A DNA stretch of 48,125 bases from Dendronalium phyllosphericum CENA369 (GTDB lineage Bacteria > Cyanobacteriota > Cyanobacteriia > Cyanobacteriales > Nostocaceae): NCBI RefSeq assembly GCF_016056275.1, contig NZ_JAECZA010000025.1, positions 1 to 48,125 on the forward strand. Reading direction: 5' to 3'. Of this stretch, positions 8,749 to 17,675 are shown in pieces (the first letter of the stretch is position 1; every line of letters begins with the position of its first letter). A program made the position numbers and the translations under genes. A model generated the notes under the pieces. The model ran no database searches. It saw only the letters and a list, made by a program, of their open reading frames with translations, and was not told the origin of the DNA.

Positions 8749-8759
8749 ATAGATTTGTT

Positions 8760-8794
8760 GGTGGCTAATGCAACTTCCAGGGAGCCTAGCCACC
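8760..8794 (+). promoter_or_regulatory. Leader hairpin before the gene at 8823
   Basis: GGTGGCTA (8760-8767) pairs with TAGCCACC (8787-8794) across a 19-nt loop that contains CCAGGGAG. It lies in the presumed 5' untranslated region 28 nt ahead of the start codon. It may affect translation; it has no T-tract. Confidence 0.4.
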
Positions 8795-8822
8795 ACATCC
8801 ACTTTTACAAGCAGACAATACT

Positions 8823-9200
8823 ATGTTTACACGATCGCAACTCGAAATTAAAACCCTTAACGAATTACGCGACTTGTGCCACAAGTACGGCATTAAACCA
8901 ACAGGTAATCCTGGTTATAAAGTTAGCTATATCACCTCGTTGATGGCATTTCCGGAGTTAGCCATCAAGCAAACCAAAGAAGCTAGAGGGTTGAAAAGAC
9001 CTAGCTGGGACAAATTACAAGTTATGGGAGAATGCTTAGATGAGATGGGTACGCCTACTGACGAACAGTCAGCATTAATCAAAGCCACGATGGAAGGGAA
9101 AAAGCTGCCTTATCCCAATCGTTTTGACCAAGAAATGCTGCTTGCTATCTACAAAGCCAAATTACACCTCGAACAAGTAATAGACCTTTTACACCAGTAA
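8823..9200 (+). CDS. Hypothetical protein with SAP-like N-terminus
   Basis: A 125-residue protein. Residues about 5-42 (SQLEIKTLNELRDLCHKYGI, then a NPGYKVSYITSLM helix) look like a SAP or Rho-N-type helix-extended loop-helix nucleic-acid-binding motif. The remainder is helical and ends with LEQVIDLLHQ. There are no membrane segments. It starts at ATG 8823, divergent from the RHH-like gene, and shares with it the GCTATT-rich control region, so the two may be co-regulated. I do not recognise a named family. Confidence 0.7.
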   Translation: MFTRSQLEIKTLNELRDLCHKYGIKPTGNPGYKVSYITSLMAFPELAIKQTKEARGLKRPSWDKLQVMGECLDEMGTPTDEQSALIKATMEGKKLPYPNRFDQEMLLAIYKAKLHLEQVIDLLHQ

Positions 9201-9211
9201 GCACAAAATAA

Positions 9212-9235
9212 GGCGATCGCAATCTAGCGATCGCC
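9212..9235. repeat. Hairpin built from two HIP1 octamers
   Basis: GGCGATCGC and GCGATCGCC face each other across AATCTA, giving a 9-bp stem 11 nt after the stop at 9200. It has no following T-run, so terminator function is uncertain. Confidence 0.6.
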
Positions 9236-9394
9236 CATATCCTGAGAAGAGTAAAAATTACTGTGATTACAGGGTTAACAGCACCCCATATACTCTAAAA
9301 GCTGGAGGTGCGTAAAAGATGTAGAAAAATAAAAGGTAAAAGAATGAATTTTGCCTTTTGATTCCATCCTTTTACCTTTTTATGTACCTGATGC

Positions 9395-9598
9395 TTATTT
9401 AATGTTAGCCCTTGCGTCCCTCACTGCGGCAAAGAAAAATAATCCCGTCAGAGGAATACTCAACGCGAGGATAATTGCAGTTGCTGGAACGCCCAAATCT
9501 GGCTGTCCGTAACTAAGTTCAAAAATTGAACCGACGGCTGCGATCGCTGTTATACAAGAACCACCCAGAAATAAACCGCTTTTTGGAGTTAAATACAC
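9395..9598 (-). CDS. Small two-helix membrane protein
   Basis: A 67-residue protein with two hydrophobic segments (residues about 8-28 and 36-58: GLFLGGSCITAIAAVGSIFE and PATAIILALSIPLTGLFFF) joined by a short loop, then a basic/polar tail (VRDARANIK). It is likely an inner- or thylakoid-membrane protein. The gene begins 10 bp after the def stop on the same strand and so may be co-transcribed with it. Family unknown to me. Confidence 0.75.
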   Translation of the reverse strand: MYLTPKSGLFLGGSCITAIAAVGSIFELSYGQPDLGVPATAIILALSIPLTGLFFFAAVRDARANIK

Positions 9599-9608
9599 TA
9601 CTAGCCCC

Positions 9609-10172
9609 CTATGCTACTGGTTTGACAGCTTGATATGAGAAGCCATTCTTAGATAACTCTTGTGCCAAAGTCAAGGAGTTATCTACACGGTCTACAAATA
9701 CTACTCCGTTCAGGTGATCCATTTCGTGCTGAATGCAGCGTGCTAGTAAGTCGTTAGCCTTTAATGTTCGGGGACGGCCATATTCATCTTTATAAGCAAT
9801 TTCCACTACTTCAGGGCGCTTAACGTCCATGTAAACGTTGGGAATGCTCAAACATCCTTCTTGGGCAACGCAGATTTCTTTACTCACCTGCTTAATCGTG
9901 GGATTAATCAATATCAATGGGGGATTGGCGGCGTTATCTGGTTCGATGTCAATGACAATTAGTTGCTTGTGAATTCCTACTTGGGGAGCAGCCAAACCAA
10001 TGCCATCATTGCTGTACATAGTTTGCAGCATTTCGCGTATCAGTTGGCGAAGCTCATCATCTACTTTAGTGATACGCTTTGCAGGTTGACGCAGCACGCG
10101 ATCGCCTAAATAGTGCAGTTCCAAAGGCGGATTTTTTAACTTTTTTTTCTCAACAGCAATTTCAGAGGGCAT
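9609..10172 (-). CDS. def: Peptide deformylase
   Basis: Peptide deformylase removes the N-formyl group from nascent proteins using a metal ion. All three motifs are intact in the 187-residue product: GIGLAAPQ (57-64), EGCLS (105-109, metal ligand C107) and QHEMDH (148-153, ligands H149 and H153, catalytic E150). A 20-residue basic extension precedes the core, which is common in cyanobacterial enzymes. Downstream it is followed by the small membrane protein gene. Confidence 0.97.
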   Translation of the reverse strand: MPSEIAVEKKKLKNPPLELHYLGDRVLRQPAKRITKVDDELRQLIREMLQTMYSNDGIGLAAPQVGIHKQLIVIDIEPDNAANPPLILINPTIKQVSKEICVAQEGCLSIPNVYMDVKRPEVVEIAYKDEYGRPRTLKANDLLARCIQHEMDHLNGVVFVDRVDNSLTLAQELSKNGFSYQAVKPVA

Positions 10173-10559
10173 GATTCTTAATGGCTAAACTGTGAAAATT
10201 CCTACTACTTCAATTCTATCAAGCTCGTTAGTGGTCAGTGGTCGTAGAGACGCGATTAACCCTTGTCTATACAAAAGTCAGTTGTACTTAAGCGAAAAAA
10301 CATCTAAATTGCATAATTGAATTCAATCAAACTATTGTGGGGTGGGCATCTTGCCCGCCTTAATTATCTAGATTAAATGCCTATTAGCTTACTAGTGAAT
10401 AGTTTTTTGGCTGTAGTTCATCCAAAAGTTTGTTGCGTCGAGTATAAATGGTGATGTTATCTCACGCAAAGACGCATAGACGCGAAGCGGCTTCTCGAAG
10501 GGAAGACGCAAAAGCTGAATTTAGCGCCTTAGCGTTAAGTTCAAATTTTGAGGTGATGC
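10173..10559. other. Repeat-rich divergent spacer def/ftsX
   Basis: It contains a copy of the GTAGAGACGCGATTAACCC repeat (10244-10280), the hairpin GGTGGGCA-TCT-TGCCCGCC (about 10341-10359, a repeat frequent in cyanobacterial spacers), and a GACGCAAAGACGC-type element (about 10465-10510). No gene is seen. Both promoters must lie here. Confidence 0.5.
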
Positions 10560-11462
10560 GTGTTGAAATTTCTCACAAAACTTGACTATTTGCTCAAAGA
10601 AACTTTTCTCGGTTTACTGCGCGGAGGGTGGATGAATTGGGCAGCTGTGAGTACTGTGACAGTGTTACTATTTTTATTCGGCTTGAGTTTACAAACTTCC
10701 TGGCAAGTAGAAAAACTCCTGAACCAGTTTGGTAGCCAGTTAGAAGTGTCAGTTTATCTAGAGCCAGGTATTCAAGCCCAAGCTATTGAACCATTTGTAG
10801 CGAAAATGCCAGAGGTGGTGGCGATGCAAACAATTACTAAAGAGCAAGCTTGGACTAAGTTAGTCAAGGAACTGGGAATTTCCGATATTGATGGTGCTAC
10901 CCAACAGTTAGGGGATAATCCTTTGGTTGATGAAATGAAAGTGAAAGCTCGTAACTCTCAAGCTGTACCGACTTTAGCAACTCAATTAGCCAAGTTGCAG
11001 GGAGTTGAGACTGTGCAGTATGTAGATGAAGCAGTTAAACGCATCGCTCAATTACACCAAGGATTGAACTGGATCACTTTGACAATTACAATTATTCTCA
11101 CCTCGACAGCGATCGCCGTTAATACTACGACTATTCGATTAATTGTGATGGCGCGGCGGCGAGAAATTGAAATCATGCAACTGGTGGGAGCAACCGCTGT
11201 TTGGATTTATCTGCCGTTTATTTTACAAGGTATTGCCTTTGGTTTGCTGGGCGGTGCGATCGCTTGGAGTTTTATTTCTATAATTCAACAATTTCTGAGT
11301 AAATTAATAGCCAATCAACCTGAGTTTATCCAATTTCTTAGCAATGGATTGCAACTTACTCCTGTTCAAATTTTACTATTACCACTAATTCTCTTAAGCT
11401 TTGGTGCAGCGGTAGGATTAATGGGGAGCTTGTTTGCCGTGCAACGTTTTGCTAAAGGTTAG
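10560..11462 (+). CDS. ftsX: Cell division permease-like protein FtsX
   Basis: FtsX is the membrane partner of the ABC ATPase FtsE and controls cell-wall hydrolysis at division. The 300-residue product has one N-terminal membrane segment (about 24-46), an extracytoplasmic loop with the FtsX ECD pattern (EVSVYLEPG, EMKVKARN), then three membrane segments near 172-195, 213-240 and 270-295. The GTG start at 10560 is used with GAGG about 10 nt upstream. ftsE is not adjacent, so the pair is split in this genome. Confidence 0.93.
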   Translation: MLKFLTKLDYLLKETFLGLLRGGWMNWAAVSTVTVLLFLFGLSLQTSWQVEKLLNQFGSQLEVSVYLEPGIQAQAIEPFVAKMPEVVAMQTITKEQAWTKLVKELGISDIDGATQQLGDNPLVDEMKVKARNSQAVPTLATQLAKLQGVETVQYVDEAVKRIAQLHQGLNWITLTITIILTSTAIAVNTTTIRLIVMARRREIEIMQLVGATAVWIYLPFILQGIAFGLLGGAIAWSFISIIQQFLSKLIANQPEFIQFLSNGLQLTPVQILLLPLILLSFGAAVGLMGSLFAVQRFAKG

Positions 11463-11470
11463 ACTCTTGG

Positions 11471-11500
11471 AAAGACTTGGGTTAATCGCGTCTCTACGAC
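11471..11500 (+). repeat. Dispersed GGGTTAATCGCGTCTCTA repeat copy
   Basis: GGGTTAATCGCGTCTCTACG matches the 3' half of the repeat at 3761-3779. It is followed by CAACTGACCACTGACAACTA short repeats leading up to the next start codon at 11531. Confidence 0.55.
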
Positions 11501-11530
11501 AACTGACCACTGACAACTAACAACTGACAT

Positions 11531-12346
11531 ATGAAATCTCAATGGGAAAGTTTTCAGCAAAATCTCGGTGTATGGGAAGGTTCATTCACCGTGTTTTCAC
11601 CTGAAGGTACATTTGTCAAGGATATTCCTAGCCGTCTCACACTAGAAAAGCCGAACGATAGCGAGAAAGTTCGTCTGACTCTGTGTCGTTCGGGGCTAAA
11701 TGATATGGTCTTAGAATTTACTTCTGTCGGTGGGAGTCTGCTATTTTTTGAAAATGGAGCTTTTTCTCAAGGTTCAATTCAACTCGCACCATTTACTGAA
11801 TTTGGGGCAGAATTTAGTTTTATCTATGAAAATCGCCGCTTACGTTTGGTGCAACTATTCGCCCAAAACGGTGAACTAGACAGACTTACCTTAATTCGAG
11901 AACATTTAGCTGATACTCCAAAAGTAGAACGTCCACCCTTGCAAGTAGCAGACTTATTAGGAACATGGCAAGGGCAAGCAATAACAATATATCCAGATTG
12001 GCGATTGCCCGATCTTTACTCTACAACTTTGCAGTTACAAATCGATCAAACCGGGCAATTAATTCAAAGCTTGAATTTTGGCGAACGTACAATTACTTCA
12101 ACTGCTACCATCAAAGGTTCTATCATCCACTTTAATAAAGATTCCCAAAAGCAAGTGCAAGTATTACTGTTACCTGATGGCGCTTCTGCGACTTCTCCAT
12201 TGCAGGTACAACCGCGTCAACCTTTATTTTTAGAAGCGGGTTGGTTAATTCAGCCAAATCTGCGCCAGCGGATGGTTCGCAGTTACAACGACAAAGGTGA
12301 ATGGACTAGCCTAACATTAGTTACTGAAGAAAAAACACAGCCTTAA
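11531..12346 (+). CDS. DUF3598 family protein (two lipocalin-like halves)
   Basis: A 271-residue cyanobacterial DUF3598 protein. It shows two similar halves, each opening with a W-x-G motif: LGVWEGSFTVFSPEG (WEG at 15-17) and LLGTWQGQAITIYPDW (WQG at 146-148). This suggests a duplicated lipocalin-like beta barrel. There is no signal peptide. The fold resembles that of phycobilin-lyase-type or lipid-binding proteins, but the ligand is unknown. It lies 69 bp after ftsX. Confidence 0.85.
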   Translation: MKSQWESFQQNLGVWEGSFTVFSPEGTFVKDIPSRLTLEKPNDSEKVRLTLCRSGLNDMVLEFTSVGGSLLFFENGAFSQGSIQLAPFTEFGAEFSFIYENRRLRLVQLFAQNGELDRLTLIREHLADTPKVERPPLQVADLLGTWQGQAITIYPDWRLPDLYSTTLQLQIDQTGQLIQSLNFGERTITSTATIKGSIIHFNKDSQKQVQVLLLPDGASATSPLQVQPRQPLFLEAGWLIQPNLRQRMVRSYNDKGEWTSLTLVTEEKTQP

Positions 12347-12594
12347 CTTAATTTTGTAAGTACTTTAAATAAGCGATCGCTCTATTATGTTTTTTCATAA
12401 TATGGCGTAAGTCCTGTCAGTATTTATACGAGCTAAATAAAGTCTCATTTTGTAATTTTAGTGGTTTTGCTGAGGTCTCTTATTTGCCTAAATGTTACAG
12501 TTTTTGCAGTAATTCTACGCAAAAATTTTTCATGCTTTATGTAAATGGCAAATAGTAAGGTTTTCGCTCAGGAAAATACTGAAGTAAATTACTC

Positions 12595-15528
12595 ATGAGA
12601 CTTAAAATTAATAGACAAGTTATTTCATTGTGGTTGCTCTCACCCACTATTTTAATCAAAGTTATATTTGTCGATCCATCTGCGATCGCCCTAGTATTAA
12701 AGGGTGAAAATCAGATGAATATACAAGTATTAAATAAAATAAATTCTCCTGATAATTTACCAACATCTTTAAAAAAAACCAACAAATTGGATGCAGTAAA
12801 TCATCCCATAAACGAAGCAATAACACCACAGACTACACAACAGTTTCAGCTTAGTTTATCGGCAAAAAAAAAGTTTCCAGAAGCGATAATAATTGCTGAT
12901 GTTATTCCCATTGAAGACTATAAGGGAAAACCACCTCAACCTTTAGAACCAGATGAAGATAAACCCGATACAGGTACAAATAAACCATCAACTTTAAATC
13001 AACAAGAACCACACACACCATCGCAAATAATACTAATAGACAAACTACGTCAAGCCAGACAACAACGACAACAAACGCAAAAAAAAATAATTATTGAAGC
13101 TCTCACTTTTAGCGCTGATAAGTATCCCTGGATTGTTAACCCAACAGATAACTTAACATTTTCTACACAATTATTTAAACCAAATAGCAGCGAAAATTAT
13201 ATAGATACAGATATCAGAGTCAGATTTTCTGGAGATTATCCAATTATTGAAAAGTTTACTTATGCTGATTTTCCTAAAAATGACCAATTTTACTGGGTTC
13301 TCAATAACAACAGAATAGTAGTAGAAACTAAAGGTTCGCAAGCAGGTATTCTCTATCAAGGAAGAGAAACTGATACTTACATTACGCAAAATGTCACCTC
13401 ACAGCAGGCATTTTGGGGATTGCAAGCTTTATTCGCCATACCTACAGATTTTCAAAGTTTAACAGGAGAAGTTGATACTGATAATTTATCTATAACGTCA
13501 ATAGCAGGACAATTAATAAATCCTGAAGGTATACCTGCTGGCAAAGTTACTATTAGTAGTAGCATTGACTTAAACGATCCTAATGTTACAATTCTCAAAA
13601 ATCCTAATCTAAATATTGGTAGTGGCTCAACTTTAAGTTCTCAAGGTGGAGAAAATTTATTTCAATCTTTAGATGCTATTAATGCTCCCAAAATCCTGCA
13701 AAGTTTTCCGACGACAAATCTAAAACCTCTCTTAGATAATGGGAATGTCAGACTCCAGGTAGGCGGAATTATACCTAAAAGTGCTTTAGAGAATGCCGGA
13801 ATTTTTTGGGGAGACATTTTAACAGGAAAAGGTTTTGGTTTTAATGCTCCTATCTCTTCTCTTCCAGGTATCAAAGTTGCTCAACTAGGAAAATTCGATA
13901 ACTATGATTTGCTAAATGTAGCAGTTAATCCTTCTCTTTCACAATCAGAAAAAAACCTTCATTATTTTAATTCTTTAGAGTGGGTATCTTTAGGAAGAAG
14001 AGAACCTACATTTGAAACACTATCTCAAACACAAGATCATTATAATTGGTACAGACTTTACGCTAGCTATCCTCATAATCGCAGCTTAATTCAATACGAT
14101 TCAAAAGTAGTTAAAGCAACTTATTCTAATATTTTTGCTGCTCCAGGTTTATCGCTAACAGCTAAATTCAGCGATACCAACGTCGATGCTATACAGTCAG
14201 TAAACTCTACATTAGGATTGCTATTAGGTGGAGCTTTTGAAGTTATTAAAATTGAGAAAATTGAAGAAGGGCTAAAAGAAGCTAGAGATCAACTTAAGAA
14301 TGGTGAAAGTTTTACTCCATTAAATACAGCTGCTACACCTACTCAAAGGAGACAAATTAATAACAGACTTAATCGGACTTTAGCTTACGCTAATACAGGT
14401 AGCGGACTAGAACAAGTATCTGGAACTTACACATTTCCTAGCAAAATTACCCCGAAGAAATCCAGTGTCCTACAAATAAGAACGGGAAACCACAAAAGAG
14501 CAGTTCAGTTTCTTGGAAGAAATATTACTGTTTTAGATGAAGGTGATACATTTTTTTCCGATCTCAGGCTATCTAATGAGAAATTTGGCCCTCTAACTTA
14601 CATCGGAAATTCAATACCTTTAAATGATACTTCTATTAATCCTATTAACGAATCTTCGGCTGTAGAAGTAATTTTAACAAATTCCAGAGGACAACGATTT
14701 GTACAGCAATATAATTCAGCCGATTCTACTATAGTACCAATCGAAGTCCGAGCATCTGATTTAGCATTCGATTACATGGAACTCAGCAGAGTTGACAAAA
14801 TAGGTATTAATTTCAACAGTTTTAACGGTTATTTGTCATTACCAACAGTTGAATTTTTGGCAGCAGGTTCTTCTGGAGATTTTAACTATAGTGCCAGTTT
14901 AGGAACTTGGTTCAATATAGATGCCAACTCTGCACCTGGCGTTGACAACAATAATTTGGGGATAGAAGAACCAACTTTAGGTTTATATTCTAATGTCCTA
15001 TTTAATTATATTAAAACTAGTGTACGCTTAGATTCAGCTAAAAAACCTGTAGCTGTCAATACTCATGTACCGTACTTAAATATTAGCTGGAATAGTGCTT
15101 CTAATAAAAATAATCCTTTTACTACGTACTTAGGTTATTTATATCAACATCAAGGGAAAAAGATTGGTTTTTCCTTGGCTCCTGGTGTCGCTTTTGTTCA
15201 AGATAATAGCAATGGTGAATTATTAGGTCTTGTGAATGGAGAATTTGGTACTAGTCATGGTTTAAGCTTACAAAGCAATCTGGAAATAGGTAAAGAATTT
15301 TTCTTTATATTTCAAGGATTACAAAAAGTTAGTAAAAGTATTTCTCTAGGGGCTTATCTAAAAAATTACAGCATTAATAACGTAGGTTTGAGCAGTCGAG
15401 TTTCTGGCTTTAATTATGGACTTATTGTGAGACACAATTTTCTAGATAATAGTGTGTTTATCGAAACTCAAATTGGTACGGGCGATAATGGATTTGACCT
15501 CCAAGTTCAAGGTGGTTATCGATTTTGA
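12595..15528 (+). CDS. Large putative outer-membrane beta-barrel protein, unknown family
   Basis: A 977-residue protein I cannot assign. The N-terminus (residues 1-33) is a hydrophobic signal-like segment. Residues about 45-165 are low-complexity, Pro/Gln/Lys-rich (PPQPLEPDEDKPDTGTNKPS). Residues about 170-560 form a conserved-looking soluble region with many Trp/Tyr motifs (YPWIVNPTDN, TSQQAFWGLQALF). A helical stretch near 545-570 (FEVIKIEKIEEGLKEARDQL) follows. From about 760 the sequence alternates polar and hydrophobic residues and ends in GGYRF, the terminal-Phe signature of outer-membrane barrels. The gene is AT-rich relative to neighbours and is convergent with two small secreted-protein genes. 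Confidence 0.8.
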   Translation: MRLKINRQVISLWLLSPTILIKVIFVDPSAIALVLKGENQMNIQVLNKINSPDNLPTSLKKTNKLDAVNHPINEAITPQTTQQFQLSLSAKKKFPEAIIIADVIPIEDYKGKPPQPLEPDEDKPDTGTNKPSTLNQQEPHTPSQIILIDKLRQARQQRQQTQKKIIIEALTFSADKYPWIVNPTDNLTFSTQLFKPNSSENYIDTDIRVRFSGDYPIIEKFTYADFPKNDQFYWVLNNNRIVVETKGSQAGILYQGRETDTYITQNVTSQQAFWGLQALFAIPTDFQSLTGEVDTDNLSITSIAGQLINPEGIPAGKVTISSSIDLNDPNVTILKNPNLNIGSGSTLSSQGGENLFQSLDAINAPKILQSFPTTNLKPLLDNGNVRLQVGGIIPKSALENAGIFWGDILTGKGFGFNAPISSLPGIKVAQLGKFDNYDLLNVAVNPSLSQSEKNLHYFNSLEWVSLGRREPTFETLSQTQDHYNWYRLYASYPHNRSLIQYDSKVVKATYSNIFAAPGLSLTAKFSDTNVDAIQSVNSTLGLLLGGAFEVIKIEKIEEGLKEARDQLKNGESFTPLNTAATPTQRRQINNRLNRTLAYANTGSGLEQVSGTYTFPSKITPKKSSVLQIRTGNHKRAVQFLGRNITVLDEGDTFFSDLRLSNEKFGPLTYIGNSIPLNDTSINPINESSAVEVILTNSRGQRFVQQYNSADSTIVPIEVRASDLAFDYMELSRVDKIGINFNSFNGYLSLPTVEFLAAGSSGDFNYSASLGTWFNIDANSAPGVDNNNLGIEEPTLGLYSNVLFNYIKTSVRLDSAKKPVAVNTHVPYLNISWNSASNKNNPFTTYLGYLYQHQGKKIGFSLAPGVAFVQDNSNGELLGLVNGEFGTSHGLSLQSNLEIGKEFFFIFQGLQKVSKSISLGAYLKNYSINNVGLSSRVSGFNYGLIVRHNFLDNSVFIETQIGTGDNGFDLQVQGGYRF

Positions 15529-15551
15529 TACTTAAAATAAGTCAATAAAAT

Positions 15552-15641
15552 GTAGGGTGTGTTATGGCGGAACGCCTAACGCACCCGGATAAATAGACTA
15601 TCTCAAAATTGTGCGTTGCGCTGCGCAACAACACACCCTAC
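15552..15641. mobile_element. 90-bp MITE-like inverted-repeat element
   Basis: Perfect 12-bp terminal inverted repeats GTAGGGTGTGTT (15552-15563) and AACACACCCTAC (15630-15641) bound a segment with inner inverted repeats GCGG-AACGCC and GCGTTGCGCTGCGCAAC. It is non-coding and resembles short dispersed elements common in filamentous cyanobacteria. It sits between the convergent genes ending at 15528 and 15688. Confidence 0.7.
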
Positions 15642-15687
15642 TATTCTTTGGTAGAAAATCTTTAACACCTTCGGTCGGAAATTCTGC

Positions 15688-16128
15688 TTAATCTAAAGCA
15701 CCTACCCTATTATTACCAGCGCCTGCTCTAATTAGAGTTGTTATATCTTCAACCGAAGCAGAAGGATTATTATTTATTGAAGTTACTACTGCATCAATAA
15801 TTGAATTTGGATTAGAGATTGTAGTAGTTTTAATAGCTCCTGGAGTTATAGTCAAACTCTTGATGGTTTCCTGATTTCCACCTACTATACCGCCAAAGGT
15901 AGGTGCAACTGTTAAACCTCCGTCAATGTAAGAGCCTGATGGTAAAACTATTTCTCCACTAACACTGAGAAAAGCACCAGAAGGTCTAATTAGAGTAACA
16001 GCACCAACAGCAGTAGCTTGTTGTGCGCGTGCAGGTGCAGCTAAAAAATTTCCTACACTTACTAAACCTAACAGGCAGATACTACCCCGAAAGATTATAG
16101 ATAATTTGTTGGATAAATTAGTCATCAT
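15688..16128 (-). CDS. Small secreted protein, paralogue 1
   Basis: A 146-residue protein with a clear signal peptide: IIFRGSICLLGLVSVGNFLA ending in APARA. The mature part (about 111 residues) is Ser/Thr/Gly-rich with GAVTLIRPSGAFLSVSGEIVLPSG, then NQETIKSLTITPGAIKTTT and a C-terminal helix VEDITTLIRAGAGNN. It is clearly paralogous to the protein encoded at 16709-17122: the signal peptides, the V-T-x-x-RPSG-x-x-x-SVSGE block, NQET and the VEDI/LxxLIRA ending all align. AGGAG lies 7 nt before the first of two consecutive ATGs. Function unknown; cysteines in the mature part are absent. Confidence 0.8.
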   Translation of the reverse strand: MMTNLSNKLSIIFRGSICLLGLVSVGNFLAAPARAQQATAVGAVTLIRPSGAFLSVSGEIVLPSGSYIDGGLTVAPTFGGIVGGNQETIKSLTITPGAIKTTTISNPNSIIDAVVTSINNNPSASVEDITTLIRAGAGNNRVGALD

Positions 16129-16708
16129 TGATCAACTCCTGATATTTTTACCTTCAGTTATTTTTCAGATTTTGTTTGATAATGCAGATTTAACCTCGAC
16201 TAGCAAAAGTAGAGGTGCAACCTTTTTTATCTTGGTTTTATAACTTTCAGTAGGTAAAAATATAGAATTCCTGATATGAGCGTTTTGTTAACAATGGACA
16301 TTTTGGGCGTTCGTATTTTTACATAAGCGCTCTATTTATTATTTGATGACAGTTTCAGGGTTTATATTGATATAACCAAACCTATGTAAAGGAATGATGA
16401 GGAGTTATAAGGGTATTTAGAAGCAGCATCTACACAGATAAAACCCTCATAGTCGAGTTACGAAATCTCAATTTTTGGTGAAGCGTAGATTGTGTTGAGG
16501 AATGAAACCTAAGAGAATATTTGAAAAGTCTGTAGTAGTGCATCAAATATAGAATTCCCGATTTCTTAGAGAAACCGGGAATCTAACCCATAAAATAAAT
16601 ATAGGGAACAGATATAGCATTGCTGCTTCTTTTCCCTATCATCTTCTATTTATTCAACTGTGTCAGTTGTGAAAAATTTTGTAAGTACTTACAAGGCAAA
16701 AATTCAAT
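16129..16708. other. Spacer between the two secreted-protein paralogues
   Basis: This 580-bp AT-rich stretch carries the promoter and leader of the 16128 gene and, at 16554-16582, a hairpin ATTCCCG-a-TTTCT-tag-AGAAA-c-CGGGAAT. The hairpin resembles a repeat widespread in cyanobacterial spacers. No convincing gene is seen. Confidence 0.45.
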
Positions 16709-17122
16709 CTACTCTAGACCACCATTAGAAGCAGCTGCTCTAACAAGGGCTGCTAAATCTTCAACATTTGAAAAAGAACTAGCAGCAATCTGTGCTGCAA
16801 TAGCTCCTTCAATTGTGCTGGGAGGTGTTGTTGAAGCTGTTGTAACAGTTGGGGTTAGTGTAAGCCCTCCAACGGTTTCTTGGTTTGTACCTTCACCAGC
16901 AGGACTATTAACGACAACATCTAGTGCGCTAAAGTCTGTACCTTCAGCTGCAACCAACTCACCACTAACGCTGATAGAAGAACCTGATGGTCTAACTATT
17001 GTAACTGCACCCCGAGCAGAAGCTTGTCCTTGACCTGCACTTGCTGGTGCAGCCAGGATATTACCAACACTAACCAAACCTAACAAACAAATACTTCCCT
17101 TAACGATCGCAGAGATTTTCAT
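16709..17122 (-). CDS. Small secreted protein, paralogue 2
   Basis: A 137-residue secreted protein starting at ATG 17122 (MKISAIVKGSICLLGLVSVG), chosen because a signal peptide follows at once and GAGGAG lies about 10 nt upstream; the frame stays open further upstream but that part looks non-coding. Cleavage is likely after APASA. The mature region has ARGAVTIVRPSGSSISVSGE, a variable middle, then NQETVGGLTLTP, a Thr-rich run and VEDLAALVRAAASN. It is the tandem paralogue of the gene at 15688-16128, probably from local duplication. The mature protein has no cysteines or membrane helix. Confidence 0.82.
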   Translation of the reverse strand: MKISAIVKGSICLLGLVSVGNILAAPASAGQGQASARGAVTIVRPSGSSISVSGELVAAEGTDFSALDVVVNSPAGEGTNQETVGGLTLTPTVTTASTTPPSTIEGAIAAQIAASSFSNVEDLAALVRAAASNGGLE

Positions 17123-17675
17123 GATTAACAAACTCCTCGTGTTGTTTATCTTTGCGTTTTCAATATAACCAGCCTTGAGAAGAAATATCTCAGTAACAAT
17201 ACTAGATTTTTGGAAAATATCAAGGGTTCTAAATGAGAAAGTTTCATACACGAAATCACTTAGTGCAGTTCTGAATGACAGTGCCAATATCTAAACAATA
17301 CTGATTACACAGCATGACTTATAGCTCTTCTAGGCTTGGATGATAGTTGTGGCAATGCTTACACAAACTTGTATTCTATTAAACATTTTTTCCAACTATT
17401 ACAAACATCGCTTGGTACTGCTTGTAATACCAAGTGAGGCGTAAAATTTGCTTAACAATTACTCCCAAAATTTTTATAAATGCTCGTGTTATATCTTTGC
17501 TATATCTTCAGTGCATCTTAATGGTTAATATGCTGCTGACTACGATTTTAATTCTTGTCTCTAAAAAGTTGCCATAACTAACCATTGTCTGAGAGTTCAA
17601 CTCAGGCGCGATTTAACTTACTATATTTATTGTTCTCCAGCTGTATGGGTTACATCTGGCTACCTTGAGATCGTT
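17123..17675. other. Divergent spacer before ppk1
   Basis: These 553 bp hold the leaders of the minus-strand secreted-protein gene and of ppk1. I see no gene, tRNA or strong hairpin. The region 17300-17560 is AT-rich and without HIP1. Confidence 0.4.
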
